A DNA stretch of 64,000 bases. Origin: Castellaniella sp. (lineage in GTDB: Bacteria; Pseudomonadota; Gammaproteobacteria; Burkholderiales; Burkholderiaceae_B). The stretch spans positions 1-64,000 of the forward strand of contig NZ_SCQN01000035.1 in NCBI RefSeq assembly GCF_004321985.1, given 5' to 3'. The notes below the pieces were generated by a model. The model did no database searches. It had not been told where the DNA came from and saw only the letters and a program-made list of their open reading frames with translations. This document shows positions 27,998 through 36,839 of this stretch, one piece after another. Every line of letters starts with the position of its first letter. Positions within the stretch are counted from its first letter, which is position 1. The translations under genes and the position numbers were made by a program.

Positions 27998-29224
27998 ATG
28001 ACCTCTCCGGCCACCGCGCCCTCGCCCGAGCCTAGCCATTCGCCGGATCACGCCCGCGCCGCGCTCTTCCTCGTCCTGGTGGGCATCTGCGCAGCTCTGC
28101 ACATCTGGAAGCTTCCACCCGCGCTTCCCCAGTTGCAGGCAGACTTCCACCTGGGCCTGGTGGCTTCGGGCTTCCTGCTGTCGGTCGTCCAGATGGGCGG
28201 CATGCTGCTGGGCCTGCCCGTGGGCCTGCTGGCCGAACGCATCGGCTTGCGCCGCTGCATCATTCTTGGCCTGGGCATCCTGTCGATTGCATCGGCCATG
28301 GGAGCCGTCTTCGATTCCGGCCTCATGGTGCTGCTGGGCCGCGCGGTCGAGGGCGTGGGCTTCCTGATGGTCGTCATGCCCATCCCGGCGCTGATCCGCC
28401 GCCTGGTACAGCCCAATCACCTGAGCCGTATCATGGGCCTGTGGGGTTGCTACATGCCACTGGGCACGGTCCTTATCCTGCTGGCTGGGTCCTGGATTCT
28501 GAACTTCGGCCACTGGCAGATCCTGTGGCTTTTGCTGGCAGCGCTGACGGCGCTTTGCCTGGCGCTGGTCGTCCGCCTGGTTCCGGCCGACGGGATCACC
28601 GCCCCCAGGGGTGATTCCATCTCCGCAATGGCGTTGGCATCGACCACCCTGAAGTCACTGAACGCCTGGCTGGTGGCACTGACTTTCGGCATGTATTCGG
28701 GCCAGTGGATCGCCATCATCGGCTTCCTGCCCACCATCTACGCTGCCGAGGGGATCTCGGGCACGACTGCTGGCCTGCTGACGGCCATCGTCGCCGGATC
28801 CAACGCCATCGGCAACCTGTCCGCCGGCCGGTTGCTGCATCGCGGGGTCGCCGCCTGGCAATTGCTGGTGCTCGGCCTGGCCACCATGATCCTCTGTGCA
28901 TGGGGCGCTTTCGGGGCGGGCCTGCCGGCCTCCGGGCAGTTCGTGGCCGTGTTCTTGTTTTCGCTCGTGGGCGGGCTGGTGCCCGCAACACTGTTCGTGC
29001 TGGCGCTGACGCTGGCGCCCACGCCGCAGACCGCATCGGCCACCATCGGCTGGATGCAGCAATGCTCGTCGCTGGGTCAGTTTGCAGGCCCGCCGCTGGT
29101 GGCCTGGGTCGTCCACGCCGCCGGCAACGACTGGCAATGGACCTGGGTGGCCACCAGCACGCTGTCCGCGCTGGGAATCCTGCTCGCGCTGGCGATCCGC
29201 ACCCGTACCCGCGCGCGCGCGTGA
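27998..29224 (+). CDS. MFS transporter, CynX/NimT-like
   Basis: A 408-residue major facilitator with about 12 helices. After a Pro-rich N-terminus the first helix is ARAALFLVLVGICAALHIWK. The loop between helices 2 and 3 is LPVGLLAERIGLRRCIILG, and LVQPNHLSRIMGLWGCYMPL matches members that import or export small organic anions (cyanate/nitroimidazole group). The substrate is unknown. It converges on the FAD oxidase gene with an 8-base gap. Confidence 0.84.
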   Translation: MTSPATAPSPEPSHSPDHARAALFLVLVGICAALHIWKLPPALPQLQADFHLGLVASGFLLSVVQMGGMLLGLPVGLLAERIGLRRCIILGLGILSIASAMGAVFDSGLMVLLGRAVEGVGFLMVVMPIPALIRRLVQPNHLSRIMGLWGCYMPLGTVLILLAGSWILNFGHWQILWLLLAALTALCLALVVRLVPADGITAPRGDSISAMALASTTLKSLNAWLVALTFGMYSGQWIAIIGFLPTIYAAEGISGTTAGLLTAIVAGSNAIGNLSAGRLLHRGVAAWQLLVLGLATMILCAWGAFGAGLPASGQFVAVFLFSLVGGLVPATLFVLALTLAPTPQTASATIGWMQQCSSLGQFAGPPLVAWVVHAAGNDWQWTWVATSTLSALGILLALAIRTRTRARA

Positions 29225-29232
29225 TGGCGGGC

Positions 29233-30645
29233 CTACTGCAGTACCTTCCCCGGGTTCATGATGCCCTGGGGATCGAGCACAGACTTGATCTTGTGCATCA
29301 GCGCCATTTCAACCGGATCCTTGTAGCGAGGCAAGGCATCCCGCTTCAGCTGCCCCACCCCATGCTCGGCGCTGATCGAACCACCGACGGCATGCACCCG
29401 ATCGTGCACCAGCGTGTAGACATTATCCTGGAGGGCCAGAAGCTGGCCCTCGGCCCAGTCGGCGCCCCGCGCCACGTTGTAGTGCAGGTTGCCGTCACCC
29501 AGATGCCCGAAGATCACATGGCGGATCCCCGGAAATGCCGCCTGCAGCGCCGCATTGGTGCTCTCGACGAATTCGGCCATGCGCGAGACCGGAATCGAGA
29601 CGTCGTGCTTGATGCTTTTGCCAATTTCCTTTTCGGCCAGCGGGATGCTTTCGCGCAAATGCCACAGGGCATGGCTCTGCGCCACCGATTCGGCAATCAC
29701 TGCATCCTGGACGCAGCCGGCCTCGATGGCCTCACCCACCACGACCTCGAAGCGCTCGCGCGCGTGGGCCTCGGACTCGCTATCGGACAGCTCCAGCAGC
29801 GTGAACCAGGGTAATTGGGCCGATGGGCCTTCGAAGGGGAAACGCTGCTGGGGGAAACACCGCACCACGTCGCGCAGGCAGTCTCCGGCCATGAGTTCAA
29901 ACCCGGTGAGCGATGCCCCCAGACCGGCCCGCGCCCGACCCAGCATTTGAATGGCCGCCTCAATCGATTCCAGCGCCAGCAGCGCCGTGCAGCGCGCGAC
30001 CGGCAAGGGAAAGAGCTTCAGCGTGGCCGCCGTGATCACCCCCAGCGTGCCCTCGCTGCCAATGAACAGGTCACGCAGGTCGTAGCCCGTGTTGTCCTTT
30101 CGCAGGCCCCGCAATCCGTGCCAGACATCGCCTTGGGCAGTCACGACCTCCAGGCCCAGGGCAAGCTCGCGCATGTTGCCGTAACGCAGCACCTGGGTGC
30201 CGCCAGCGTTGGTAGCCAGATTACCGCCAATCGTGCAGCTGCCTTCGGCCGCCAGGCTGAGCGGAAACAGGCGGCCCGCCTCGCGTGCGGCCTGTTGCAC
30301 CGATTGCAGGATGCAACCCGCCTCGACTTCCATAGTGTCGTTGTCGGTGTCGATGCCCCGTATACGGTTGAGTCGCTGCAGGGACAGGATGACGGCAGCA
30401 CCTGAATCATCCGGCGTGGCACCCCCGCACAACCCCGTGTTGCCCCCCTGGGGGATCAGCGGAATGCCGTGATCCGCGCAAAACCGCACGACCTCGGACA
30501 CCTGGCCCACGTCGGCCGGTCGCACGACGGCCAGGGCCTGGCCGCGATACCGTTCGCGCCAGTCCACGACGAAGGGCTGCGCATCGGCGTCTGTGAGGAC
30601 GTGCGATGGTCCCAGCATTGCGCGTAAAGCTTCCAGAGTATCCAT
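29233..30645 (-). CDS. FAD-binding oxidase of the D-2-hydroxyacid dehydrogenase family
   Basis: A 470-residue VAO-type flavoprotein. The FAD-binding domain has LIPQGGNTGLCGGATPDDSG, GGNLATNAGGTQVLRYGNMR and GSEGTLGVITAATLKLFP; the C-terminal oxidase domain has VIFGHLGDGNLHYNV and SAEHGVGQLKRD. The pattern fits D-lactate, glycolate (GlcD) or D-2-hydroxyglutarate dehydrogenases. The substrate cannot be fixed from sequence, and no GlcE/GlcF partners are present, which favours a stand-alone D-2-hydroxyglutarate-type enzyme. Start: the ATG at 30645 (MDTLEAL) has AAGG about 9 bases upstream; an ATG at 30663 is possible. Confidence 0.88.
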   Translation of the reverse strand: MDTLEALRAMLGPSHVLTDADAQPFVVDWRERYRGQALAVVRPADVGQVSEVVRFCADHGIPLIPQGGNTGLCGGATPDDSGAAVILSLQRLNRIRGIDTDNDTMEVEAGCILQSVQQAAREAGRLFPLSLAAEGSCTIGGNLATNAGGTQVLRYGNMRELALGLEVVTAQGDVWHGLRGLRKDNTGYDLRDLFIGSEGTLGVITAATLKLFPLPVARCTALLALESIEAAIQMLGRARAGLGASLTGFELMAGDCLRDVVRCFPQQRFPFEGPSAQLPWFTLLELSDSESEAHARERFEVVVGEAIEAGCVQDAVIAESVAQSHALWHLRESIPLAEKEIGKSIKHDVSIPVSRMAEFVESTNAALQAAFPGIRHVIFGHLGDGNLHYNVARGADWAEGQLLALQDNVYTLVHDRVHAVGGSISAEHGVGQLKRDALPRYKDPVEMALMHKIKSVLDPQGIMNPGKVLQ

Positions 30646-30728
30646 GGTCACTGCCTTCTGCATCCGGTCAACGAGTCGTGATCCCTGATTGTAATCGGCG
30701 ATAATGAGGTCTCACTCTGGAGCCTGCA

Positions 30729-32120
30729 TTGACCGATTCAACTATCCTTCCTGCCGCCGTCTTCAAGGCCTATGACATCCGCGGAACCGTCCCCACGCAG
30801 TTGAACGAATCCTTCGCACGCCGCCTGGGCCTGGCGCTGGCCGCACAGGCGCGTCGGGAAGGCGTCCGCAGCATGGTCGTGGGGCACGATGGCCGGCTGA
30901 GCAGCCCGGCGCTGTCCGACGCCCTACAGGCCGGCCTACAGGCGGGCGGCATCGACACAGTGGACCTGGGCCTGGTCCACACGCCGCTGGTGTATTTCGC
31001 GACCCACCTGGACGGCAGCGGATCAGGGGTGGCGATCACGGGCAGCCACAACCCGCCGAACTACAACGGCTTCAAGCTCATGATCGCAGGCCGCACACTG
31101 CACGGCGAGGACATCCAGACTCTACGCACTGCCATGGCCGACATTCAGGCACCGCAAGGCGTCGCCGCAGGCCAGGGCAGCCACCAGGACCTGATCGATA
31201 CCTATGTCCGCCACATCACCGACCATATCCGCCTGGCCCGCCCGATGAAGATCGCAATCGATTGCGGCAACGGCGTGGGGGCTGTGGTCGCCGGCCGGCT
31301 GTTCCGCGCACTGGGCTGCACGGTGGACGAACTCTATGCCACGGTGGACGGTACTTTTCCGAATCACCACCCCGACCCCGCCGATCCGGCCAACCTGCAG
31401 GATCTGATCACCCACCTGCGGCACACGGACTGCGAGCTGGGCCTGGCCTTCGACGGAGATGCCGACCGGCTGGGTGTGGTCACCCGCAGCGGCCAGATCA
31501 TCTGGCCGGATCGCCAGCTCATCCTGTTCGCGCGCGACGTCCTGCAGCGCGTCCCGGGCGCGCCCATCATTTTCGACGTGAAGTGCAGCCGTCACCTGGC
31601 CCAGGCGATCCGCGACGCGGGCGGCGTGCCCACCATGTCGCAGACGGGACACTCGCTCATCAAGGCCAGGCTGGCCGAAACAGGGGCGCCGCTGGCCGGC
31701 GAAATGAGCGGCCACATCTTCTTCAACGAACGCTGGTACGGTTTCGACGACGGCCTGTATGCCGGGGCGCGCCTGCTGGAAATCCTATCCCGCAGCACCG
31801 ACCCGAGCGCATTGCTGGAAAGCCTGCCGCAGGGGCTGTCCACCCCCGAACTGAAGCTCCCCATGGCGGAAGGCGAACCTCACCGCTTCATTGCCCGCCT
31901 GCAGACACAAGGAAAATTCCCACGCGCAACCGAGCGCATCACCATTGACGGAATCCGCGCGGAATACGCGGACGGGTTCGGATTGGCGCGCGCCTCGAAC
32001 ACAACCCCGGTTGTCGTGTTGCGCTTCGAGGGCGACACCCCGGACGCACTGAAGCGGATCGAAGACGAATTCCGCGGCGCAATCGGAGCGCTATTGCCCG
32101 GTCGGGCGCTGCCGTTCTGA
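30729..32120 (+). CDS. Phosphomannomutase/phosphoglucomutase
   Basis: A 463-residue alpha-D-phosphohexomutase of the AlgC/ManB type, interconverting hexose-6- and hexose-1-phosphates for nucleotide-sugar synthesis. The phosphoserine loop is ITGSHNPPNYNGFK, the metal loop AFDGDADRLGVV, the sugar-binding loop GEMSGHIFFNERWYG, and the C-terminal phosphate-binding region RASNTTPVVVLRFEG. The start is TTG with GGAG 9 bases upstream. Its last 30 bases overlap the end of the convergent glycosyltransferase fusion gene. It probably feeds the adjacent glycan locus. Confidence 0.92.
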   Translation: MTDSTILPAAVFKAYDIRGTVPTQLNESFARRLGLALAAQARREGVRSMVVGHDGRLSSPALSDALQAGLQAGGIDTVDLGLVHTPLVYFATHLDGSGSGVAITGSHNPPNYNGFKLMIAGRTLHGEDIQTLRTAMADIQAPQGVAAGQGSHQDLIDTYVRHITDHIRLARPMKIAIDCGNGVGAVVAGRLFRALGCTVDELYATVDGTFPNHHPDPADPANLQDLITHLRHTDCELGLAFDGDADRLGVVTRSGQIIWPDRQLILFARDVLQRVPGAPIIFDVKCSRHLAQAIRDAGGVPTMSQTGHSLIKARLAETGAPLAGEMSGHIFFNERWYGFDDGLYAGARLLEILSRSTDPSALLESLPQGLSTPELKLPMAEGEPHRFIARLQTQGKFPRATERITIDGIRAEYADGFGLARASNTTPVVVLRFEGDTPDALKRIEDEFRGAIGALLPGRALPF

Positions 32121-34538
32121 GCCGATCAGTTCCGCATACAGATCCAGATGTGCCTGAACGACCCCGGCCAGCCCGAAATCCCGTTCGGCCAGTGCTCGCC
32201 CGGCGGCGCCCATGCGCTCGCGCAACGATGCATCGTCCGCAAGCCGCAGGACGGCATCGGCCAAGGCACGAGCATCGCGCGGAGGGACCAGCAAGCCGCT
32301 CACGCCCGGTTCCACCGCGTCCCGGCACCCCGGCACATCGGTGGTCACGACGGGGCGGCCGCAGGCGGCCGCCTCGATCAGGGACTTGGGCAGGCCCTCG
32401 CGATAGGACGGCAGCACCACGATATGCGATTGCGCATACAGCGCCGCGACATCCGTGCACTCACCTACATATTCCAGCAACCCGGCTGACTCCCAGCCCC
32501 GCACCAGCGCGAGATCGACAGAAGCGGGATTGCCCGGATCAGGGCTTCCGGCCAGGCGCCAACGCAGCGTTGCACCACGATCGCGGGCCATACGCGCCGC
32601 CGCTGCAAATTCCTCAACACCCTTGTCCCGCAACAGACGCGAAGCCATGCAGATGGAGACCGGCTCTTCGGGCCAGGGCTGTGGCGCGAACCGATCCAGG
32701 TCGACCCCCGAGCCGCGCAGCATCACGACCTGATCGGGACGTACGGCGCCAGCAGCCACCAGCACGTCCCGGTCCGCAGCATTCTGGAAGATGACGCGGC
32801 TGTCGCGCCCGGTCAGGGCGAAGCGATACAGCATGAGCGCCACACGCCGCAACAGGCCCCGGGCGCCCGTTGTCTGCATGAACACATAGCCCAGGCCGGA
32901 GATCGCCGCAACGAATGCGGGCACCCCGGCCAACCGGCAAGCGATCCCCCCATACAGGACAGGTTTGATAGTGACGGCATGCACCAGTGCCGGACGAAGC
33001 ACACGCAGCAGCCGCCAGATGGCCCACAGGCTCTTCGTCTCGGTCCAGGGATTCGTACCGCTGCGCGATAGTGGCACGATGTGGTGGGTCAACCCATGGG
33101 CGCGGATTTCCGCGACCGAAGGGCCGTCCATGGTCGCCACATGCACGTCATAGCCGGCCTCGCGCGCAGCCAGCGCCAGCGGCAGCCGATGCGACAGGAA
33201 AAAGGCGGGATTATTGACCACGAACAGCAACCGCGAAGCGGAAGCGCCGGACGGCCCGGATCCGGCGGTTTCGGCCGACGCTGCCCGGCCCCGCATCGGC
33301 TGTGGGGCTCCCAGCCGGCGCCGGGTCGGATAGTCCGCTGCCAGGCGCCGCCAGACAACCTCGTAGCGATCCACCATGGACTGCAGGCTGTAGCGCCGTG
33401 CCACCGAAGCACGCGCCGCTTCGGACAAGGACGCCCACTCGGGGCCCTTCGCAGCTGCAATGGCTTGCTCGATGGCCCCCGCCAGGGCTGCGGCATCCTG
33501 GACAGGCGCCACCCAGCCGTGACCGGCGACGATATCGGCGGCATCCCCCGCATCGGTAACGGCGCATGCCACGCCCGAAGCCATGGCCTCGGACACCACA
33601 TTCGGGAAGCCTTCCGCCTTGCTCGAGAGCACATGCACATCCAGCGCCCGCATCAGGGACGGCACGTCGTCACGCCGGCCGAGAAAGATCAGGTGATCCA
33701 GCAGCCCGTAGTGACGGGCCAGTTCGATGAGCGACGCATTGTCGCGGGACATTCCCAGGCCGATCAGCACACACCGAAGGGCCGGATAGCGCCGGACCAC
33801 CAATCCCACCGCCGCGAGCAGATTGGCGTGATCCTTCTGTGGGTTCCAGCGGGCCACACTGCCCAGCAGCACGGTGTCGTGCGCAACCCCCCACTGGCTA
33901 CGCCAGCGGGCACCGTCATCCGCATCAGGATGCCAGACCGACAGATCATAGCCATTGGGCACCACCAGCATGCGATCTGCACGGTAGCCCCAGCCCTGAT
34001 GCACCTCGGCCGCCCGGCGTGCGCACGCCACGATGACGCCCGGCAGCCAGCCCGAGAGACGGGCACAGATCCACGCCGTGATGCGCGAAGAACGGCTGCT
34101 TTCGGCCAGACTCACCCCCGAATTGCGAATCCCCCAGGCCACGGCCCGAATGCCGGCAAGACGGGCGACCAGCCCCCCGAGCAGATCGGCGTGATACATC
34201 CACGTCTGCACCACATCAGGCTGCCGCTCGCGCAGAATCCAGAACAATCGCCACAGACCGCGCAGCACCCCCCACACACCCTGCATGTCCAGGGTCAGCA
34301 CTTCCACGCCTTCCTGTCGCAGCGTCGGCCCCATCACCCCCTCGCCGCCCATCGAGATCACGGTGTGCCGCACGGAAGTCCCGGGCGCCGTCACCAGCCT
34401 GTGCAGCACCGTTTCCGCCCCGCCATGCAGCAGGCCGGAGATGACGTGGACCACATACAGCGAAGAACCATCCGGGGTGGCCTCCTCGTGTTGGCATTCC
34501 GGGTCCGAAAGGTCGCCTTGAATGCGGTCTGCGGTCAT
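32091..34538 (-). CDS. Double-domain GT4 glycosyltransferase (natural fusion)
   Basis: An 815-residue protein with two complete GT-B family 4 glycosyltransferases. Module 1 (about 27-400) begins LYVVHVISGLLHGGAETVLH and has the donor-binding SSKAEGFPNVVSEAMASGVA. A linker (about 405-435) rich in Ala/Gly/Arg follows. Module 2 (about 436-805) begins LLFVVNNPAFFLSHRLPLAL, a hallmark of PglA/CapM-like enzymes, and has PSYREGLPKSLIEAAACGRP. Both E-x7-E catalytic motifs are intact, so each half should be active, adding two sugars in turn on the cytoplasmic face. Last gene of the glycan operon, with a 4-base overlap at its start. Confidence 0.9.
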   Translation of the reverse strand: MTADRIQGDLSDPECQHEEATPDGSSLYVVHVISGLLHGGAETVLHRLVTAPGTSVRHTVISMGGEGVMGPTLRQEGVEVLTLDMQGVWGVLRGLWRLFWILRERQPDVVQTWMYHADLLGGLVARLAGIRAVAWGIRNSGVSLAESSRSSRITAWICARLSGWLPGVIVACARRAAEVHQGWGYRADRMLVVPNGYDLSVWHPDADDGARWRSQWGVAHDTVLLGSVARWNPQKDHANLLAAVGLVVRRYPALRCVLIGLGMSRDNASLIELARHYGLLDHLIFLGRRDDVPSLMRALDVHVLSSKAEGFPNVVSEAMASGVACAVTDAGDAADIVAGHGWVAPVQDAAALAGAIEQAIAAAKGPEWASLSEAARASVARRYSLQSMVDRYEVVWRRLAADYPTRRRLGAPQPMRGRAASAETAGSGPSGASASRLLFVVNNPAFFLSHRLPLALAAREAGYDVHVATMDGPSVAEIRAHGLTHHIVPLSRSGTNPWTETKSLWAIWRLLRVLRPALVHAVTIKPVLYGGIACRLAGVPAFVAAISGLGYVFMQTTGARGLLRRVALMLYRFALTGRDSRVIFQNAADRDVLVAAGAVRPDQVVMLRGSGVDLDRFAPQPWPEEPVSICMASRLLRDKGVEEFAAAARMARDRGATLRWRLAGSPDPGNPASVDLALVRGWESAGLLEYVGECTDVAALYAQSHIVVLPSYREGLPKSLIEAAACGRPVVTTDVPGCRDAVEPGVSGLLVPPRDARALADAVLRLADDASLRERMGAAGRALAERDFGLAGVVQAHLDLYAELIGSERQRPTGQ

Positions 34539-35701
34539 GATGTCCTTTGTGTGCGTTCGGGTCCGCCGGCAGCGGACTCCCGCATTGTATCGGCCGGGCC
34601 GCCCGTTTCGCCGCTCCAGGCCGCATCCCAGGCTTCCAGGATGGCAGTCTGCCCATACCGGGTGCGCACCGAAGCGGCAGCAGCCAACCCGCTGGCAAGC
34701 CGTGCCTGAGGCGTTGCCTGCATGAGCGCGCTCAGCGCGCGGGCCATGGCGGGATCGTCGTCCAGGGGAACCAGCGCCGCATCTTGGCCTCCACGCGTCA
34801 ATTCGGCCGGACCGCTAGGACAGTCCGTACTCACGCACGGCAGTCCCAGCGCCATGGCTTCCAGAAGGGCATTCGGGAACCCTTCTACCCTGGAGCTGAG
34901 CACAAACCCATGCGCAGCGACGAGGTTCTCCCACGGCCTGTGGCTGAACCCCGGCAGATGGATGCGGTCTTCCAGCCCCAACGCTCCGACCCGCTGGCGG
35001 TACGGCTCGCGCTGCGGACCGTCCCCCCAGATCCACAGATCCCAGTCAGGGAACTGTTCGGCAAGACCCGCGAAGACCTCAATCAGGCGATCGAACTGCT
35101 TGGCCGGATCAAAGCGCCCCAGCGCGGCCAGGACGAAGCGCCCAGTCTGGGGCTCGGCGGTGCGCACCGCCGGCAAGCCGTCCGGCAACGGATTCGGAAT
35201 CACGGCGATACGCCGAACCCCAGGGGCCACCTGCTGCAAATGCGGCACACTCTGCTGCGTTTGAACCACCACACAACGGGCCCAGGGATAGGTCAGGCGA
35301 CGCAGCCAGCGCAGCGGGCGCTCCAGGAGAATCGCGCCATGGGCCGGGTCGGTCCGTTCGGAGACCACGACCGGCAACCCCGTTCCGAACAACGCGAGCA
35401 ACGCAGTGACATTGACATTGGTGAGAAACGACACTACCCGGTCCGGGCGCAGTTCGCCGGCCAAGGCGCGCAAGGCGAGCAGCTTGCTCACCGGCCGCAA
35501 CCAGGCTGGGCCCCGTACCCGGTCCGCCAGCCAGAGCAGCCGGACGCCAGGGTCCAGTTGCTGGTCGCAGCGCCCGCGCCCGGAATAGCAACTCACCAGA
35601 GTCACCTCGTCGCCACGCCGCGTCCAGGCGCTGGCCAGCGTCGCCGCCACGCGCTCAGCGCCGCCGCCGTGCATGGAACTGACCAGAAACAGGATGCGCA
35701 T
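34535..35701 (-). CDS. GT4 glycosyltransferase
   Basis: A 388-residue GT-B glycosyltransferase resembling PglH/PglJ-type enzymes that extend undecaprenyl-linked oligosaccharides. The N-terminal domain starts MRILFLVSSMHGGGAERVAA, and the C-terminal nucleotide-sugar domain has VLAALGRFDPAKQFDRLIEV and EGFPNALLEAMALGLPCVST-D (E-x7-E). It overlaps the next gene by four bases and starts one base after the previous stop, so it is tightly coupled. The sugar transferred is not deducible. Confidence 0.88.
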   Translation of the reverse strand: MRILFLVSSMHGGGAERVAATLASAWTRRGDEVTLVSCYSGRGRCDQQLDPGVRLLWLADRVRGPAWLRPVSKLLALRALAGELRPDRVVSFLTNVNVTALLALFGTGLPVVVSERTDPAHGAILLERPLRWLRRLTYPWARCVVVQTQQSVPHLQQVAPGVRRIAVIPNPLPDGLPAVRTAEPQTGRFVLAALGRFDPAKQFDRLIEVFAGLAEQFPDWDLWIWGDGPQREPYRQRVGALGLEDRIHLPGFSHRPWENLVAAHGFVLSSRVEGFPNALLEAMALGLPCVSTDCPSGPAELTRGGQDAALVPLDDDPAMARALSALMQATPQARLASGLAAAASVRTRYGQTAILEAWDAAWSGETGGPADTMRESAAGGPERTQRTS

Positions 35702-35702
35702 C

Positions 35703-36833
35703 TCAATTCACCCGGTTACCGCGAAAGACCTGGTCCCATAGCGCCATGACCCGCGCCGTACTGAAACGATCCCGCACGTCCACAGCCCGGCCCGCATAGC
35801 GGGCGCGCAGGGCTGGATCCACCATCAACTCGGACAGGCGGGCCGCCAGCGCGTCGGGATCTTGAACGGGCCGCACCAGTATTCCGTCGATGCCGCTGCG
35901 GATGATCTCGCGCGGCCCCGTCTCACAATCGAAGGCCACGCAGGGCAGGCCGCTGGCCATGGCCTCCAGCAGCGTGTTGGACAGACCCTCGGCGACAGAA
36001 CTGAGCACATAGAGGTCCGACGCCTGGTACCAGGCTCCCACATTGCCGACTCGCCCCGGCAGGCTGACGCGCCCCTGCAGCCCGAGTTCCTCGCACAAGG
36101 CCTCGAGCGCCGCTCGCTCGCCGCCTTCGCCCAGAATGGTCAGATCCCAATTCGGAAAGAACGCTGCCAGCGATGCAAAGGCCCGCACCAGGCAGGCAAA
36201 GCCTTTCACGCCGTGCAGGCGGCCCACGGCCAGCAGGCGCAGCCTCCCTGGGACTCTGTCGGCCGGCACAACGGGATCACCGTCTTCGAGTGGCCAATGC
36301 ACGGCATTCGGGATGACCTGGGCCTGCACGCCCGGCACGTTGAGGTCCAGCCACTGTGCCGTACCGTGCGTGAGTGCGATCACCGCATCGGCACGGGGGT
36401 AGGCCCAGCGCCGCAGGCGCTGCCACAGCGGTGGAAGCGTCTGGATCGGAGGATGGGTGTGCTCGGTGACAATGACGCGGCACCGTCCTCGGGCGGCGAC
36501 TACGGCCAGGATGGAGCTGCGCGTCATCATCCCCAGCACCACCGTCGGGCGGTGCTTGCGCACCAGCCGGCGTAGCGCCAGTATCCGGCGAAGGTTGCCC
36601 CACAGCGCACGCAACCCGCCGCCCGTGTCTTCCGCCAGGCGCAACGCGTACCGCGCAACGCCATCGGGCAGGCGATAGGCATCGCCCGATGCATCGGTCT
36701 GAGTCACCACGGAAACCTGGCAGCCGCGCGCCTGCCAGTAACCAGCCATATCCACAGCCACCCTTTCGGCGCCGCCGCCCTGCAGGGAATGAATCACGAT
36801 CATCAGATGCGACCGATCCCGGGTCTTGTCCAC
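35703..36833 (-). CDS. GT4 glycosyltransferase
   Basis: A 376-residue GT-B enzyme similar in plan to its downstream neighbour: MIVIHSLQGGGAERVAVDMA at the N-terminus, LRLLAVGRLHGVKGFACLVR at the domain junction, and SVAEGLSNTLLEAMASGLPC for donor binding. The two adjacent enzymes may descend from one ancestor and add successive, possibly identical, sugars. It lies 6 bases after the flippase gene in the operon. Confidence 0.88.
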   Translation of the reverse strand: MDKTRDRSHLMIVIHSLQGGGAERVAVDMAGYWQARGCQVSVVTQTDASGDAYRLPDGVARYALRLAEDTGGGLRALWGNLRRILALRRLVRKHRPTVVLGMMTRSSILAVVAARGRCRVIVTEHTHPPIQTLPPLWQRLRRWAYPRADAVIALTHGTAQWLDLNVPGVQAQVIPNAVHWPLEDGDPVVPADRVPGRLRLLAVGRLHGVKGFACLVRAFASLAAFFPNWDLTILGEGGERAALEALCEELGLQGRVSLPGRVGNVGAWYQASDLYVLSSVAEGLSNTLLEAMASGLPCVAFDCETGPREIIRSGIDGILVRPVQDPDALAARLSELMVDPALRARYAGRAVDVRDRFSTARVMALWDQVFRGNRVN

Positions 36834-36839
36834 TTTTTC

